64,000 nt of DNA from Coffea arabica (lineage: Eukaryota > Streptophyta > Magnoliopsida > Gentianales > Rubiaceae), in contig NC_092323.1 in NCBI RefSeq assembly GCF_036785885.1, forward strand, positions 3,698,501-3,762,500. Reading direction: 5' to 3'. A model generated the notes under the pieces. That model saw only the letters and a list, made by a program, of their open reading frames with translations, was not told where the DNA came from and searched no databases. The position numbers were made by a program, and so were the translations under genes. Shown here piece by piece: positions 47,894 through 61,589 of this stretch (positions are counted from its first letter, which is position 1; each line of letters begins with the position of its first letter).

Positions 47894-50800
47894 TCGTAAT
47901 GATGACTCTCCTGACTATTTGCTTATTATAATACGATTGGATTGGGAGGAAGATCAAGATTAATCCGGGAGTTTAGAAACTTGGAATAGTTAAGGATATT
48001 TGTGCCTTGGTTTGGATAGACCAAGAGCCACGCAAATCACCATGCAAATTTCTTGAGGACTATGTACCTACGTCTGGCACTGTAGGGAAGAGACGGGGAC
48101 CTTGACTATTCGACTGTGTCCTATTTTCAGACGTAACTTTCCTACTAACGTCATACATATCAGCTATGCCGCTTGACCTTTTCTTTTCTTTTTTCCTCAG
48201 GAATATGGCTGATCAAACTTCAACTAATTAAAAAACACCAGAATAATAAACTTTCTGACAGCTTTTAATGATTGAATGAAGGTTGCTTAATTAGATCAAC
48301 TAATCAGTAGCGATAATCTTTTTAACATATATATTATGCGGTCTCATGAATAAAGAATCAACTGTACTAGTCAGTCAGCATGTCCAGAATGTGTTATTTT
48401 GTAACAGAAAATTGTAAGAAAAATGTGCACAATGTGCTCTAAAGGCTAAAGGATACAGACAATATTAATGCCGTTGATCGGATGAGGAGGCAGCCTCTCC
48501 CCTCCCCCCCACAACAACAAAAACACAAAAAAAAAAAGAAAAAAAAAAACTCCTTTCTTTCAATTCCTATCGTTTACAGTGTTCTTGTTGCTTAGCGTAC
48601 CATATCCTGGACGAAGGAAACACACAAACATACCCATGGTCGTCACTGATTATTCTTTCTGGTCAAGGGTAGTTTATATGCTTTGATACTTTCCTTCAAA
48701 AATGTACTGCCATCGTTTCACTATAACAACAAATTCAGGTGACACTCCAAAACTCGCAAAGAAAGGTTAATTTAAATCATTATGATCTTGGGTAACTAAT
48801 CAAGGCTCACGAAACACTTGGTTAATTTAGAGAAAATTAGGATAAGCATTCATGCATGTTATATATTTAGGGCCATCAGCTTTTTCTGATAATCAGTAAA
48901 GAAGATAAGAAGGCTCTTGAGGGAGGACTCGATGTATTGATTGGATTAATCAAAGAATAGCATATTCGGCTAATCTGACGTCTAGTTGGTTGTGAAGACA
49001 AGAGCGGGAAGTGATCAAGTCCGATGGGAAACTGAATGCTGAAGGAACTAATGAAACGAGTGGGGGTCCTCCTGAGTGCCTTTCCGCCTTTAGTTTATCT
49101 CTTCCTTTCTGTTACGTGGGATTTGGGAATGAGTATTTGATTGATAATATGAGGAGAGGGCTTCGCCGGCTTTGAAATGCCGACAAAATCAAACATCTTA
49201 ATACGCTGTTGACGTAACCCATGACCATACTTCACATTATAATTGCGTCATCACATAATTACATGCATGTGTCATCTACTTCTCCTTGCGGCTGCCGCCA
49301 ATGTATTTGCAGCACCTTCCTACGCTCCTATTAAGGGTTTATTTCACTTTCGTACCGTACCTCTTTTAGTTTTAACTCTACCGAGTTCTCACTTTGATTT
49401 TCAAATCTTAAACCGGGGGCATTAATTCCGGTCCCTATAATATAATTTTTGTCCTACTTTAAATCCTAAAATATTATATGTATACATTTTTTTTTCTTAA
49501 ATTAACAGGCCGGGGAATGTGAAATTTAAGAAGTAAAGAAAAAAAAAGAACGGAATTAAACCCCACTTTAGTATAATATTTGTCTCTCTTAATCATAACA
49601 TATGTCATACTTTAGTTTTCAAAGTGTAATAAAATCCCGTCAACAATTTAAAAATTTAAGTGGAACGTATTTTATGCTTTAAACACTAAAGTACGGTGCT
49701 TTAAAGTTTAGGGTTTAAAGTAAAGAATTCAGGTATAGTTAAAGGAAGAAGCAAAATAGAATTAACCCACCAAACTACTAGTACTGAACAATACGTACGT
49801 ATACATCAAGGGCACTCAACGGCCTATGACAAATCATTGGAACCAAAACTAATGAGAAAAGAGGGTATAGCCACTAAAAACTGCCCAACTCATACGTTTT
49901 TTCGGCAACATGTTGGATCCAAAAGTCCCATAGGCCAACTGCCAAGTGGCCGTGGCTTAGCCGCAGCCGCAGAGAGAGAGAAAGAGAGAATTGGTGTCCA
50001 GGTGACTGTAACCTAGACGTTTAGGATATGGAAAGTCAGACACAAAGTTTAGCTCACCTAACTGTGTAGTTTTTGCTTTTAGCTTACGTGGATCTTTCTT
50101 CTCTGCTGAATTCCTCTTACCCAATTTTCTGCTGACCTACCTCCGAAAAAAAAAAATTGACAAAAGAGATTTTCTGCTTACGAACCTTTCTTTTTCTTTT
50201 TCTTTTTTCTTCTTATTAATGTCTTTCTTCTAACAAACTTGCTTTTTCTCGGCTATAATACTCCAAATTCTGGACAATATAAAGTAGAGCGAGCAACAGC
50301 AAAGCTACTTGCTCAAGGAGAGCTAAAACAGTCCAGCCCAATACTGTGACCAAATTTGTTAGTTATTCGGCCGGCCCACTGTAGAGCTGGCATCTTGGGC
50401 CATCAATGATAAACGACAACAAGAAGGTTGAGTTTTGCAAATAAGAACCTATTTTTGATTAAATTCTCTTTGGCTTGATGAGGTTGAAGTTTGAAAATAA
50501 ATTCTCTTTAAAAAAAAAGGAACTAAAAGAACAAGTTTTAAAATTAAAAACGATCTTCAATGTCCAGTTGGTGGTGTAAGGTATATCAATGATAGTAGTC
50601 CACATACTGGGTGGATGTTGTCGGCCAATTAGGCCCTAAATAACAGATCCCATTCAGTCCGGAGGCCCAGATTCAACTTAAGTTGGTTTGAACATTTGTC
50701 TGCCAGATTTCTTTGCCAGGACCGTGCGATTTTTTGCTTCGTAGGATTGGACAAAGCATGTGTGGGGCGAGCAAGCCGAAGGACAGATTATGGGTCAAAC

Positions 50801-51649
50801 ATCTAAGCCCAATACGATCGCCCCCATTTTTGGGACGAGAATCCCGTGAACGCAGCCTCTTCAACTACGTCTCAAATATACAGAAAAATGATAAATAAGA
50901 AAAATCCTACAATAAATGGCATACGACTCATATGACAGATACAAGCAAAACACTGTCGTGATTTTTAGTCATTTTTTATAGTTGAATTTTGATAAATAAT
51001 AGTGGACGAAGATGGAGTTTTACTGCAAGCTCACAAGGACGATTATTAATCTAATAATTGGGTGGTAAGATGAAAGTAGTTGTAATTAAGATGTACTAAT
51101 TTTAAGTCCTCTCACTTACAAAAAAAATTAATAATTGATTAAAAAAAGACAGAGAGAGAGAGCACAACAGATTATAGGGCAAGCAATGCTCTACATGCTG
51201 CTTCTATCAATATTCGAGTGCATCACAAGTACATTTAAAGCAATTAAAATATATAAAAATATATAAAAAGCTTATGGAGGCACAACATAATTAAAATAAA
51301 CTGCACTTGTATTAATAAACGAGAACAAATACAACTGAAAGGAAAAATGGATGAGTTGGATGATACGAAACAAAGGAGAGCAAGTAAAAGATTTCGAGTT
51401 CAAGACCACTCACTCACTCGTCGTAACAAAAAGAGAGAGAAGGTATAACAAATACAACAGGTTGTATGAGAAAACATGCACTAAAACTAGATTATTGCAT
51501 AATAGGAAGATAAGATAGAAAGGCAAAGAACGATAAGGCGAAAGATGTAAACTATTACAGTTTACAAAGCACAGTTCTTTCTTTAGGGAAATGCTTCTAT
51601 TTCTTTTTGGAATTTATCTGATGTCAATATATCTCTTGTTTCTTAGACC
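47381..51649. other. Long spacer without a clear gene
   Basis: AT-rich with an AT run at 47859-47881. The stretch around 49335-49770 has loosely inverted ends (AGGGTTTATTTCACTTTCG against GGGTTAATTCTATTTTGC) and may be an old MITE. No protein domain, tRNA or other RNA gene is recognised. Confidence 0.4.
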
Positions 51650-51858
51650 CCCACGTGAATGAGCTGGTGGTTGGCGCCTCTTCCTTGAGTCCTCATGTCC
51701 CGGGGTCGAACCTCCGCAGCAACATCGGCTTCTCCGTGCATCTAACGTGCTAGGTCTGGTTGGGGCGCTGGGCCGGGCTGAAATGGGATTAGCCAGGCCG
51801 CCTTTAAGAACTTGACCCGGACATCCACTCCGTCAGAAAAAAAAAAAAAAAAAAAAAA
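51650..51858 (+). mobile_element. Probable tRNA-derived SINE
   Basis: A GC-richer block in AT-rich spacer. An A-box-like GAGCTGGTGGTTGGCG (51661-51676) and a B-box-like GGGGTCGAACCTCC (51712-51725) lie about 50 bp apart, the Pol III arrangement of tRNA-derived SINEs. The block ends in a 22-nt A run (51837-51858). No flanking target duplication was found by eye, so the left end is approximate. Confidence 0.5.
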
Positions 51859-52714
51859 GATAGTAGTACTACATCACTGTCCGTGCTAGATATCAAATCA
51901 AGGGTGCTACAGAATATTAACAAGAATGACCTTTGCTCAAGGCAGGAGCTATCAGGTCCTCGTAGTAGTGTTCCCCGTCCGAGATGAAGGTTTAAATAGC
52001 CAAAAAGGACCTCCACAACTCAGTTGTGAATAATGTTGCACAAAGGGTTGGTGCCCAAATTTTACCATATATGTACAAATAAAAGTAGATCATATATATA
52101 TATATATTTTTTGATATTGTATATAATATTATGTTCTAATAAAATTGGTGTTTAAATTAGTTGTCATACATCTAAGATTGTTGACAATAATTAATGTATA
52201 CACAAGTAATGTATAAAAAATTAATCTTTAAAACGTAATTATAAAGCAGACAAAAAGAAAAATCGTCAAGTCTCCGAGTCTTGAAACAAACACCATCGCC
52301 GTTGTCCCCCCAGCGCCGGCTTCGTTAGTTTTTTCTCTCGGTGTTTGAGATGGGGCAGGCATGAAAGCCCCAGAGACGGGTGACGAAGTGTTGAGTATTT
52401 CCTGACAATCATTACCCATCCCTACCTTAATCAGATGGCCTAATGACCACAATTAGGTAGAAGATTGGACATTGATGTAAAATCATTAAAAAAAAATAAA
52501 AATTGAAAGCAACTTCCAATTTGATTTCATCTCAGGAACCTTGTCTGACACATCTGACAACAATGGGGATAACCATGCACCCATCGCTACACCATGCGGT
52601 CCATTCCCTGAGTCCATCAAATCAAACCCATTGCCTGGCTGGTGGTGGCGCTATGGTCCAAGTTCCATAAACTTCCCTTTCCAACTTGCTTTTCTTATTT
52701 ACTCTCTGAGTTAC

Positions 52715-52756
<42 letters not shown>

Positions 52757-55057
52757 CTTTTAAATATATGAAAATAAAAGGTGTTCAAATTGATTGATTA
52801 AATAATGGTTAGATGTACAAACTTTCACTTTTCAAGTGATTATTTTGTTATGAAATTTGACAAAACAAAGGCATGATGATGCGCATGGAACTCTCCAAGT
52901 CCCCACTGGTGGTAAAAGTGGCATCGTCCAAACCCGCTTTATTTTTTGATTCATAGTTTGTGTTCACAAAATTTGATTACTTTTTAAGTGTATATATAAG
53001 AAAGTGCAAATAACGAGTTGTGATGAAAATTGAAGATTAATTAGTAGCAGTATTAAATATGAAGAGTGCAAAATAATGAGATTGGTCCATTTATTTTTAA
53101 CGAATTACCGTCCTCGTAAAGATGAGAAAGATCCACATTCGGTCATTCAATGAACCCACATGACCTGCCTCACTTATATGGGATACCAAATTGATCATAA
53201 TACTCAAATTAGTGACCTCGATGTAAAGCTTATGGTGTCCGTCGAAAAGTGAAATCGCCTTTCCAGTCGTACATGCAACCATGTGAGGATTCGAACGAGT
53301 TCTAATCAAGTCGAACACTTTTTTTTTTGTTCAAGTTTGATCTGATTATCCGTACAATCAAATTCAGATGAGTTTTTATTAAGCTAAACTTGAATAGAGT
53401 TCTAGTAACTAGAAATTTTTTTAATTGTAAATTTTAATCTTATACTAATCAAGTCATTGCTCTAGTCGAGTTTCAATTTTATCAAACACAAAAAATACTG
53501 TTTAAACTTGACTTGATTAGTTGAAAAGCCAAATACAGAAATACTAACTGTTTAAACTTGACTTGATTAGTTGAAGAATCAAATTCAAACGAGTTCTTAC
53601 GAAGTTCAACTAAATTTTAGTAATTTTGTTTGTCTTATAACCATGTGTATAATCATCAAATTCCTTTGGGGTCAAATGGAATGATAATTGGGTATGTGTT
53701 TTTTTTCCTTTTTTCACTGCATGCAAGCAGCAAGACTTAGGTTACATTATTATTACAAGATTACTGTTAAAACAAAATAAACGGCGATGGTGTTCGAAAT
53801 CATTGCGTCAAATTAATTTACTAGAACATGGATGGCCATTATATGCATTAATCATCAAAGGTGCAACATTTATTATTATTATTATTTTAGATTATTTTCC
53901 AACGGGTTTAATATTTAATTTGTTTGAGGAGGAATTGGCCACGTTGGAGCTCCTTGCCAAGGGTCTTGCCTTGTGGGGAGATTATTCAATGGAAGAATTT
54001 AAGACGATGTTGGACCATATGTATCAAAAAAAAGGCTGGAGCTGGCAGCGATCGGAAAGAGAAGTTAAGGTGGGAGACCCCATTGTCCTCCCCGCTCTTC
54101 CCTCACCGGCAGCACATTTGTTTCCTTTGCTGCCTTTTGCTCCTGGGGCCCTTTTCCCTAACTTCGGCAACAAACAATCACCCAAGATATCCTTCGCAGG
54201 TGGAGAGGTCCACACCACTAAAATCTCCCTACCTCGCAACAACTTACCATTGTAACCTTATTTATTAATAATCTCTATATATATATCATGGACCTACCGA
54301 CCGGCCGGCCGGTTTGCAGTGTAACCAGCATGCATATATTATTATTTGTTAGGAAAATATTTAGATAGACTTAATAAACGTGTATGTTTGTAAACTACAA
54401 TTAAGGGCTATATATATCACATGCTATAATACGTCTAAAGAGGAAAAAATTTCTGATATTGCTTTATAACATTAAAATGTATTATATTAAATGAAAAAAA
54501 TAGTACTATCAAAAATAAGTTTTCTTTTGAAGGTAGAAGAAACTTCCAAACAGACACGTAATAAATTTTTGTGTATCTCAATATTCACGTCATTTTGCAA
54601 TATGTGTCACCACAACCCAAGTAGAAAACGTAAAACAAGAAATAACATTCACCAAAGCAGCACATTTTGAAGCACCAAACTTTTTTTTTCTAATGATGCA
54701 ATTGGGTGACCGTACAAGTAATAAAATCCATAAAAAAAAGGGATCCAAATGGTGCCCTTTGTGTTTAACTTTGACGGGCAATAAAAAGAAATGTCTAAAA
54801 AGTTATTTTGGGTGTAGATTGGAGAAAAAATTCATGCAAAGAATGTTACTGGCCAATACTGAGTATTTAATCTATGACTTCAAATTCACAGATTAATCTT
54901 ACTCAGACAGCCAAAATAAAAAATATATATATTGCCTTGCTTGCCCTTTATACATCAATTACATAATTAAATGACCCCTTTTTTTCGCAGTGGCCAAAAT
55001 TAATGGATTTGTAAGGTCAAATGCTTGTATGTAGGTAGTAAAAACCTGAAATATGAC
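51859..55057. other. Spacer
   Basis: AT-rich, with an AT microsatellite at 52719-52752. A 150-codon open frame at 53803-54255 has no recognisable domain, and its composition and isolation argue against a gene. No RNA gene is seen. Confidence 0.4.
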
Positions 55058-55736
55058 TACTGATGTTAAACTCAGACCGAATCGATCGATTTGACCGGTT
55101 CGACCGTGAATCGGCTTTCTTTTCGAATTAGTTTGCAGAACAAAACCTTTTTGGTCAAAAATCAATAAAAAATGTAAAAGATCGGTTAAACCAGTGACCC
55201 GATTTGATTGTTGACCCAATTCTCAAACTTTTCTTTTTTATTTTCTCCAAACATAATTTGAGTTACCTAAATTGTAACACTTTTATTTACTAATAGGAAT
55301 GAAAAAAATGCCACCTATTTAGTGTAAATACCAAAATCACTTGCATTTTTGAATGATTTCTAAATCAAGATGTTTTCATCTTTGTCATCTCATCAATTTA
55401 GCAAGAGTGATTCTAACTTACATTAATTTGTTTTAATTTAGTTTTTCAAATATTTTAAAAAATGGACATATTTTAGTCATGAATTTATATTTTTATGTAT
55501 AATTATTATGTGTGTATTTGATTGTAAGTCTAATATTTTTGGAACATTTTGTATGTTTGACTGAATATAACTAAGAACTTAATTTCAATATTTCTGAAAC
55601 TTATAAAAATAATAAATAAATTATGACATCATACTAACATTAACGAGTTTTCGTAAATGATCGATCGATTCGATACATTAATCCATAATATAATAGTTTA
55701 ACCGAATCATTACCTAGTCCAAGTTTAACAACATTG
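55058..55736. mobile_element. hAT-like MITE, copy 2 of a 0.67-kb family
   Basis: It is flanked by exact 8-bp repeats AATATGAC (55050-55057 and 55737-55744). The ends are imperfect inverted repeats, TACTGATGTTAAACTCAGAC and CAATGTTGTTAAACTTGGAC. It is homologous end to end to 46720-47380. It is non-coding. Confidence 0.75.
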
Positions 55737-55958
55737 AATATGACAGGACAAGTTAATCAGTTTGAGGTCCGGACAAAGCTTGCGCTGCGTCATTAATGTC
55801 TGCGGTGAAGGAAATGCATTGATTGCGACAATGGGCTGCCAGGCTATAAACAAAGGCAACATGGGGAAACTTGTAACCCTGCACCAGAGAGCGGTGTGGT
55901 TGGATTGGACCATAAGGTCGAAGATTATAAGTAAAAAGTCTCGATTTAAAATCTATTG

Positions 55959-56095
55959 TGTTTGGATTGTATTTTTCGTCATTTTTCATGGAAAAATTAC
56001 TGTAGCGATTTGATATATGTGAGGGAAAAAGGTGATAGGGAAATGTGATCACGAAAAACGACAATATTTTCGGACGGAAACAAGCAATCCAAACA
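55959..56095. mobile_element. Small MITE with TGTTTGGATTG inverted ends
   Basis: It starts TGTTTGGATTGTATTTTTCG and ends CAATCCAAACA, an 11-bp perfect terminal inverted repeat (TGTTTGGATTG). Inner parts are also partly inverted (TTTTTCGTCATTTTTC against GAAAAACGACAAT). The target duplication is not clear. Confidence 0.55.
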
Positions 56096-58393
56096 AGGCA
56101 TAAGATCGTAAATAAAAGATTTAAATTTAAAATCTATCTCTTATAAAATGAACAAGTAATAATCCATGAATCACAGAAACTGGCCTCTGTGCCTCGCCAA
56201 ATGCACACAGGTGAAATAAATTCATTCCTCCTTTACAAGGATAATGTGGAAAATAAATCATATAAAAATATAATAATAATTCACACAAATTTTAAAGTTT
56301 TTTCGATTGGTAATATTTTATAAAAATATAATTAAAAAACGTGTTTAAATAAAATACCACAGAAGAACTCCCCCCCCCCCCCCCACAAAAAGAAATAGAT
56401 ACTTTCGAAGAGAGAAAAAAAAATGGGACGCTTTCATTATTGTTTTAACTCATAGGAGTACTGTACGTGCAGCTCCAAAAACTAAAATGGTCCTAAAATC
56501 TACTTGCTGTAAATGTCTATTACTATTAGTACAGGGTAGTTAGTCTTTAGCTGGTGACTATCAACAAAAGCAAAAGATATTAATTTTTTTTTTTTCGATT
56601 GTCATCTCTACTCTTACTCCTACTCCTACTCTATCAACGGGGGAGACTTAACTGAGCTTATAGGGACCAATGGGGACAGAATCACCACCGGACCAGTGCA
56701 TCCGTCTGAATTTGAAACAGAGCCACAAGAGTGGCATTTTTGGTGGGAGGCAAGGTTCTCCACCAAAGCCTTAAGGGCTTGGTGGTGGCCACCAGTCCAA
56801 GAGCCGGTGGTTAGCAAAAGATATTAATTGATGTCGTTACTTTATGAATTATGTGGTGAAAGCCGTATCACATTTTTCAATTAGTCCTCTTGCGGTTGGC
56901 ACAGTCCCTGTCGATCATCAACAGCGAAGAAGATAAGCCCGAAATAATTTCAGCCACGACACACCCGAAATAACATCCAACTTCAACTATTCCTCCTGAA
57001 TCATGAATTTGAACTTCATATAATTGTCCTGTCAGGCTGATGATTTGTTGAATTAACAGCCAAACTCCTTTTGTTGTTTGTTTTTTTTTTTGGCCCTTTC
57101 TGCGGTCGATGAATTTGCAGTCAAACAACTACTGCTATTGGATTGCACCACTGAGAATTGAAAATACTTGCTCTGTTCATGGGCCGACAGATACTGATAC
57201 GGTCATACTAGCCTATTCTACGAGTTATAGGACTTCAAGATCCAATCATGAGAAAAAAAGAAAAAAATACAATCATGAGAAGAAATTAGTGACAAGTAAG
57301 TTACCTGCTATTGTGACCAAAGGCAAAAGATCACTACTCTTATTTCTTTGGCAAAAGTTCTGTTCCATTCAAATGGGATCCTCACAACTCAATCATATGC
57401 ATATATAGACTGTCTAGAGTTTGAAATGCAAAGAATTTATAATACTAGCTGTTTCTTGTTAGTTACTGGCGTTTCCTTGAACAATTTTACGCTGTGAATC
57501 AAACAGAAATATCCCTGTCACTTCATTCCATATCGCACAATCGTTGTCAAGTTGTAATTAAAATGAAATTATAAGGATATTTTCATGTTTTTACGTCAAT
57601 AGAAAATCTAAAGAGGCTCCAAATAGGGATAGTTCCAATGACCACGCCCATTGAGTAAAAGGTAGTTTCACACGAATCAAGATAACTAGTGAAAAAAGCA
57701 CACTCTATGGGTGTGCAAATTAGGAAAAAAATTAAGTTTTTTTATTAAAATTAATAAAAGTTATTAGAAGGGCATTTTTTTCGATATAAAACGAAGTTAA
57801 AGTATGATTTTTTCTGGCAAACAAACAAACAAACAAAAAAATAGAAGTTATTGAAAGTAAAAGTTGTTAGAAGTCACTAAACTTAAATAGTTACCATCTT
57901 TTAGGAATTCTTGAATCTTATATGGGTGAGATTGAAAAATGAAAATATAATACAAAATTTTAATACCAAGTGTCTCCTCATATACTGTAATACGTACAGC
58001 AAGATTTAAAGGGAGAAGAATGATTGAGGAATGAGTACGTGTGGTATACAAGTCCCTCAAAAGCCTACTAGTCTAGTGTTTAGAGAGAGTATTTTGGGGA
58101 AAGAAGAAGGAAAGAAGAAGAAGAAGGAGGAGGAGGAGAGGAGAGGGCAATCGTGTCAAAAGGAAGCCCATGGCCATATGGTTGATCGAATTAAATATCT
58201 TTATCCCACCTATGTCGCTGACCTTTCTTCCTGGCCATCTCTTTCCCTGTATTTACTTACCGCTCCGTCTCTTTCTCTCTCTCAGTCCTAAGACATGGAG
58301 AGTTAATTACACTACATTGAGCTCTCTCTCTCTCTCTCTCATCTCTCATTTTAGAAACCGTGCTTTGGTGTGACTGTGTGAGTATAGCAGCAG
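56096..58393. other. Spacer and upstream region of the MYB gene
   Basis: No gene is seen to about 58000. A (CT)n run at 58321-58340 lies some 60 bp before the TATA box and is a common plant core-promoter Y-patch-like feature. Confidence 0.45.
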
Positions 58394-58401
58394 TATATAA
58401 A
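58394..58401 (+). promoter_or_regulatory. TATA box of the MYB gene
   Basis: TATATAAA lies 61 bases before the start codon, so the leader would be about 30 nt. Upstream (CT)n at 58321-58340 may help promoter activity. Confidence 0.65.
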
Positions 58402-58461
58402 GAGCCGCAAGAGCCAGAATCTTTTCGTTGCTGATCATCACCAAAATCATTAGTCGCCGAA

Positions 58462-60521
58462 ATGGGGCGATCTCCATGCTGTGATAAAGTAGGCCTCAAG
58501 AAAGGGCCATGGACTCCTGAAGAAGATCAGAAACTGTTGGCTTACATCGAAGAACATGGACATGGAAGCTGGCGTGCCTTGCCTGCCAAAGCTGGTGACT
58601 TGTTTTACTCAATTTAACACTTCCTACTTTTTTTTTTTTTTTTTTTGCATTATCAATCATGCTTCATCAATCAACGGCTAGCTTTTGCATGATGATAATC
58701 AGTGTACTAAAAGTATGTATGATGCTTCCCCGCTTGCAGGCCTTCAAAGATGTGGGAAGAGTTGCAGACTTAGATGGACCAACTACCTCAGACCCGACAT
58801 TAAGAGAGGAAAATTCAGTATACAGGAGGAACAAACCATCATTCAACTCCATGCTCTCTTAGGAAACAGGTGAACCATTTCTTCTTATGTTCCTCCATTA
58901 ATTTTAACACTGTTGTTGACAAGTACAATGAGTAATTAGCTTCAGGGAATCCAAGAGACCATATTTCTTATAGGTTGGGATCCTATGTATGTATTCCCAA
59001 TTTTTTTTTCTTTTTAGTCTTAAAATTCTGGGATTCTTGAGTCTACTTATGGCACTGCCCATTTTGTGAATCGGATTTTATTTCATGGCAGTAATTTATG
59101 TATACGAGCCTCTCAAATAGCTTGCTAATTAGTAAAGCAAATGTATTTCATCAGAGTCTCATTAATTAACGACTGCTTCAATCATTCCAATTCAAGGGTC
59201 GGTGCTTCCTAGCTAGTTGCTTCCATAACATATACTTATGTGGACGAGTTACTGTACGAGTAATTCTGCTCTGGAAATGCACAAGGCTAAAAATGTGGCG
59301 TATGGTTCTTCTGTTTTAGTGATCTGCCTCATGGATCTTGTAATTTTCTTCAACGTGGCGAAAGAAAACAGGATTTCGGCATTTGCTTGTACATTGGTCG
59401 GGCATTTTTGTCTTTGTCGTCACGGAAGGAACTGAAAATTTTTGCTTTTTGGTATTCGGTTGATGTTAAATTTTGATATAATCAAGGGTTTTGTTCTTTT
59501 GCTGTTTTTGAGTTTGTCTTCTTATGTGCCGGTTCCCTTAATTGTTCTCAGGTGGTCGGCTATAGCCACTCACTTGCCCAAGAGAACAGACAATGAGATC
59601 AAAAACTACTGGAATACGCATCTCAAGAAACGACTGGCCAAAATGGGGATCGATCCAGTCACCCACAAGCCCAAAACCGACGCAATCTTGTCCAACGACG
59701 GCCAGTCCAAGCATGCAGCCAACCTCAGCCACATGGCTCAATGGGAAAGCGCCCGCCTAGAAGCCGAAGCCAGATTGGTCAGACAATCAAAGCTACGCTC
59801 CAGTTCATTCCACAACCCCCTTGCTTCTCCAGAGTTTTCCTCCCCCTCCAGTCCTCTCACCAAGCCGGCCCTGGTCCCTCCGGGGCCGCCACGCTGTCTC
59901 GACATACTCAAGGCGTGGAACGGTGTATGGACCAAGCCCAACGATGATCAAGCCGGTACAAGCGCTGGTGGTGCCGCGGCGTCAGTTACCGGGCTAGCCG
60001 GTGACCTGGAGTCCCCCACATCTACACTTAGCTATTCCGAGAACGCACCCCAAATGTCATCCAACGGAATTGGAGATAGTTCCACGGCTTACATCGAGTT
60101 CGTGGGGAATTCATCGGGGTCTTGCGAGGGGGGAATGATGAAGGAAGAGGGTGAAGAAGATTGGAAAGGCATTGATAATTCCATGTCGTTCACTTCTGGA
60201 CTTCAGGACATGGCCATCACTGTGGACAATACTCATAACAGTGCATGGACGGGGGAGTCCCTCAGGCCAAGTCCTGATTCTCATCAACATGTTTCTGGCG
60301 GCGGCAATTTTGTGGAGAGATTCACGGACCTCTTGCTTAGTAGTTCCGGTGGCGGCGACCGGAGCTTTTGCGAGGGCTGCGGAGAGTCTGATAACGGTGA
60401 TGCTAGTGGGAGTGCCGGCTCGGGAGATGCAAGTCATGACTACTTGGAAGATAACAAGAATTACTGGAATAGCATTCTAAATTTGGTGGATTCTTCACCC
60501 TCTGATTCGCCTATGTTTTAG
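58462..60521 (+). CDS. R2R3-MYB transcription factor, subgroup 9 (MIXTA-like, MYB16/MYB106)
   Basis: Coding exons 58462-58594 (133 nt), 58740-58869 (130 nt) and 59552-60521 join to 410 residues; 133 and 130 nt are the standard lengths of the first two R2R3-MYB exons. The N-terminus is [21 protein letters not shown]2 spans about residues 14-61 and R3 about 67-112, ending in [11 protein letters not shown]. The motif [14 protein letters not shown] (residues 150-163) is diagnostic of subgroup 9. The C-terminus is Ser/Gly-rich with an acidic stretch and ends [18 protein letters not shown]. Such nuclear activators control cuticle formation, conical petal cells and trichome branching. The gene lies downstream of KH-PPR-CASP as MYB16 (At5g15310) does in Arabidopsis, which supports orthology to the MYB16/MYB106 pair. 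Regulation and tissue are inferred. Confidence 0.96.
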
Positions 60522-61584
60522 AAGTTACGACTAATGAGAAGCCTTATGATCATCAACTGTTATAACCACAAAACGAAGAAGTGTTGTTTCAATTGTCCAT
60601 CAATTGATTTGAGTCACGGTCGTCAAATGCATGCTACGGAGCAGTAATATTTCTCATCATTCGTAGGGATGATGAAGTTAACTAGGTATATTCATCGAGT
60701 TTCCGGAGTCTCTCTGGTTTCTTTCTCGCGTCCATTGTCAATAGCTCTGTGTTATTCTACTCCTTCCAAAATTGTTACTCTCTGGTGTCAATTGATGATT
60801 CTCCTCTTTCTCTGACATTATCAATTACTTGCTTTCTTTACAAAGATTTTTTTTTTCCTGAATTCCGGGGTTGAGAAGGAGAAATAAATAAATCGATCTA
60901 GATTACTGAGTTATTTTTAATTCTATGAAAGAAAACAATGAATGAGTAGTTTTCCTGCTATCACATAACCGCATGGTTGTCAGCAGCAGACGATGCTCCC
61001 TGGCTCTGCAATCTGCACAAGAAAATTTTCCTAACGAACTAAAAGGAGAATTCTCATGCAAAGAAAATGGAATTGATCATCGCGAATAGATGCCGACGAC
61101 TACATAATTGTCCGGATGAAAGAAAGGCGTATTTATGATGGTCTTTACTGCTGTTGGTTACGCGTCACATTCTTGGTATGGAGAAATATCCGAAGCCTAC
61201 TTGATTCAAACCCCCCAAACTCAAAAATCATACTACTGCTGCTACTAATACTGCAAATTTTGGGCATCAATAACTACTCCATTATGATTCATGTGCAGAA
61301 CAACCATTGAGGATAGCCAATGTGAGGAAACAAACCTCTTTGCTTCTATATTCTACTGCCTTCCTGATACTGTTAGATTTTCTAACTTCAACCCGCTTAC
61401 TTTTCCATCCATAGCTTTCACAGATTAGGTTCTGCTGTGATATTTCAGGCATATTAAGACATTTGCCGGTCCTTCTCGACAATGATCTATCCTATTCTTA
61501 CTTAATTTGGTATATTAGGGTTTGTAAGCAACAGAGTTTAAAGATCTGACTTGCATTAGTAGTCAGGTCCTAGAAACTCATACG
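60522..61584. other. MYB 3' UTR and spacer
   Basis: The first 200-300 bp are probably the 3' UTR. The rest is spacer with no domain or RNA gene seen. Confidence 0.45.
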
Positions 61585-61589
61585 ATCAC

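Noticed and set aside
53803-54255. 150-codon open frame on +
   Set aside because: No recognisable domain, a hydrophobic start from AT-rich spacer, and no supporting exon or promoter signals. It looks like chance.
59442-59551. Reading frame extending upstream of MYB exon 3
   Set aside because: It is intron 2 that happens to stay open. The CTCAG acceptor at 59551 and the conserved R3 repeat show the true exon start.
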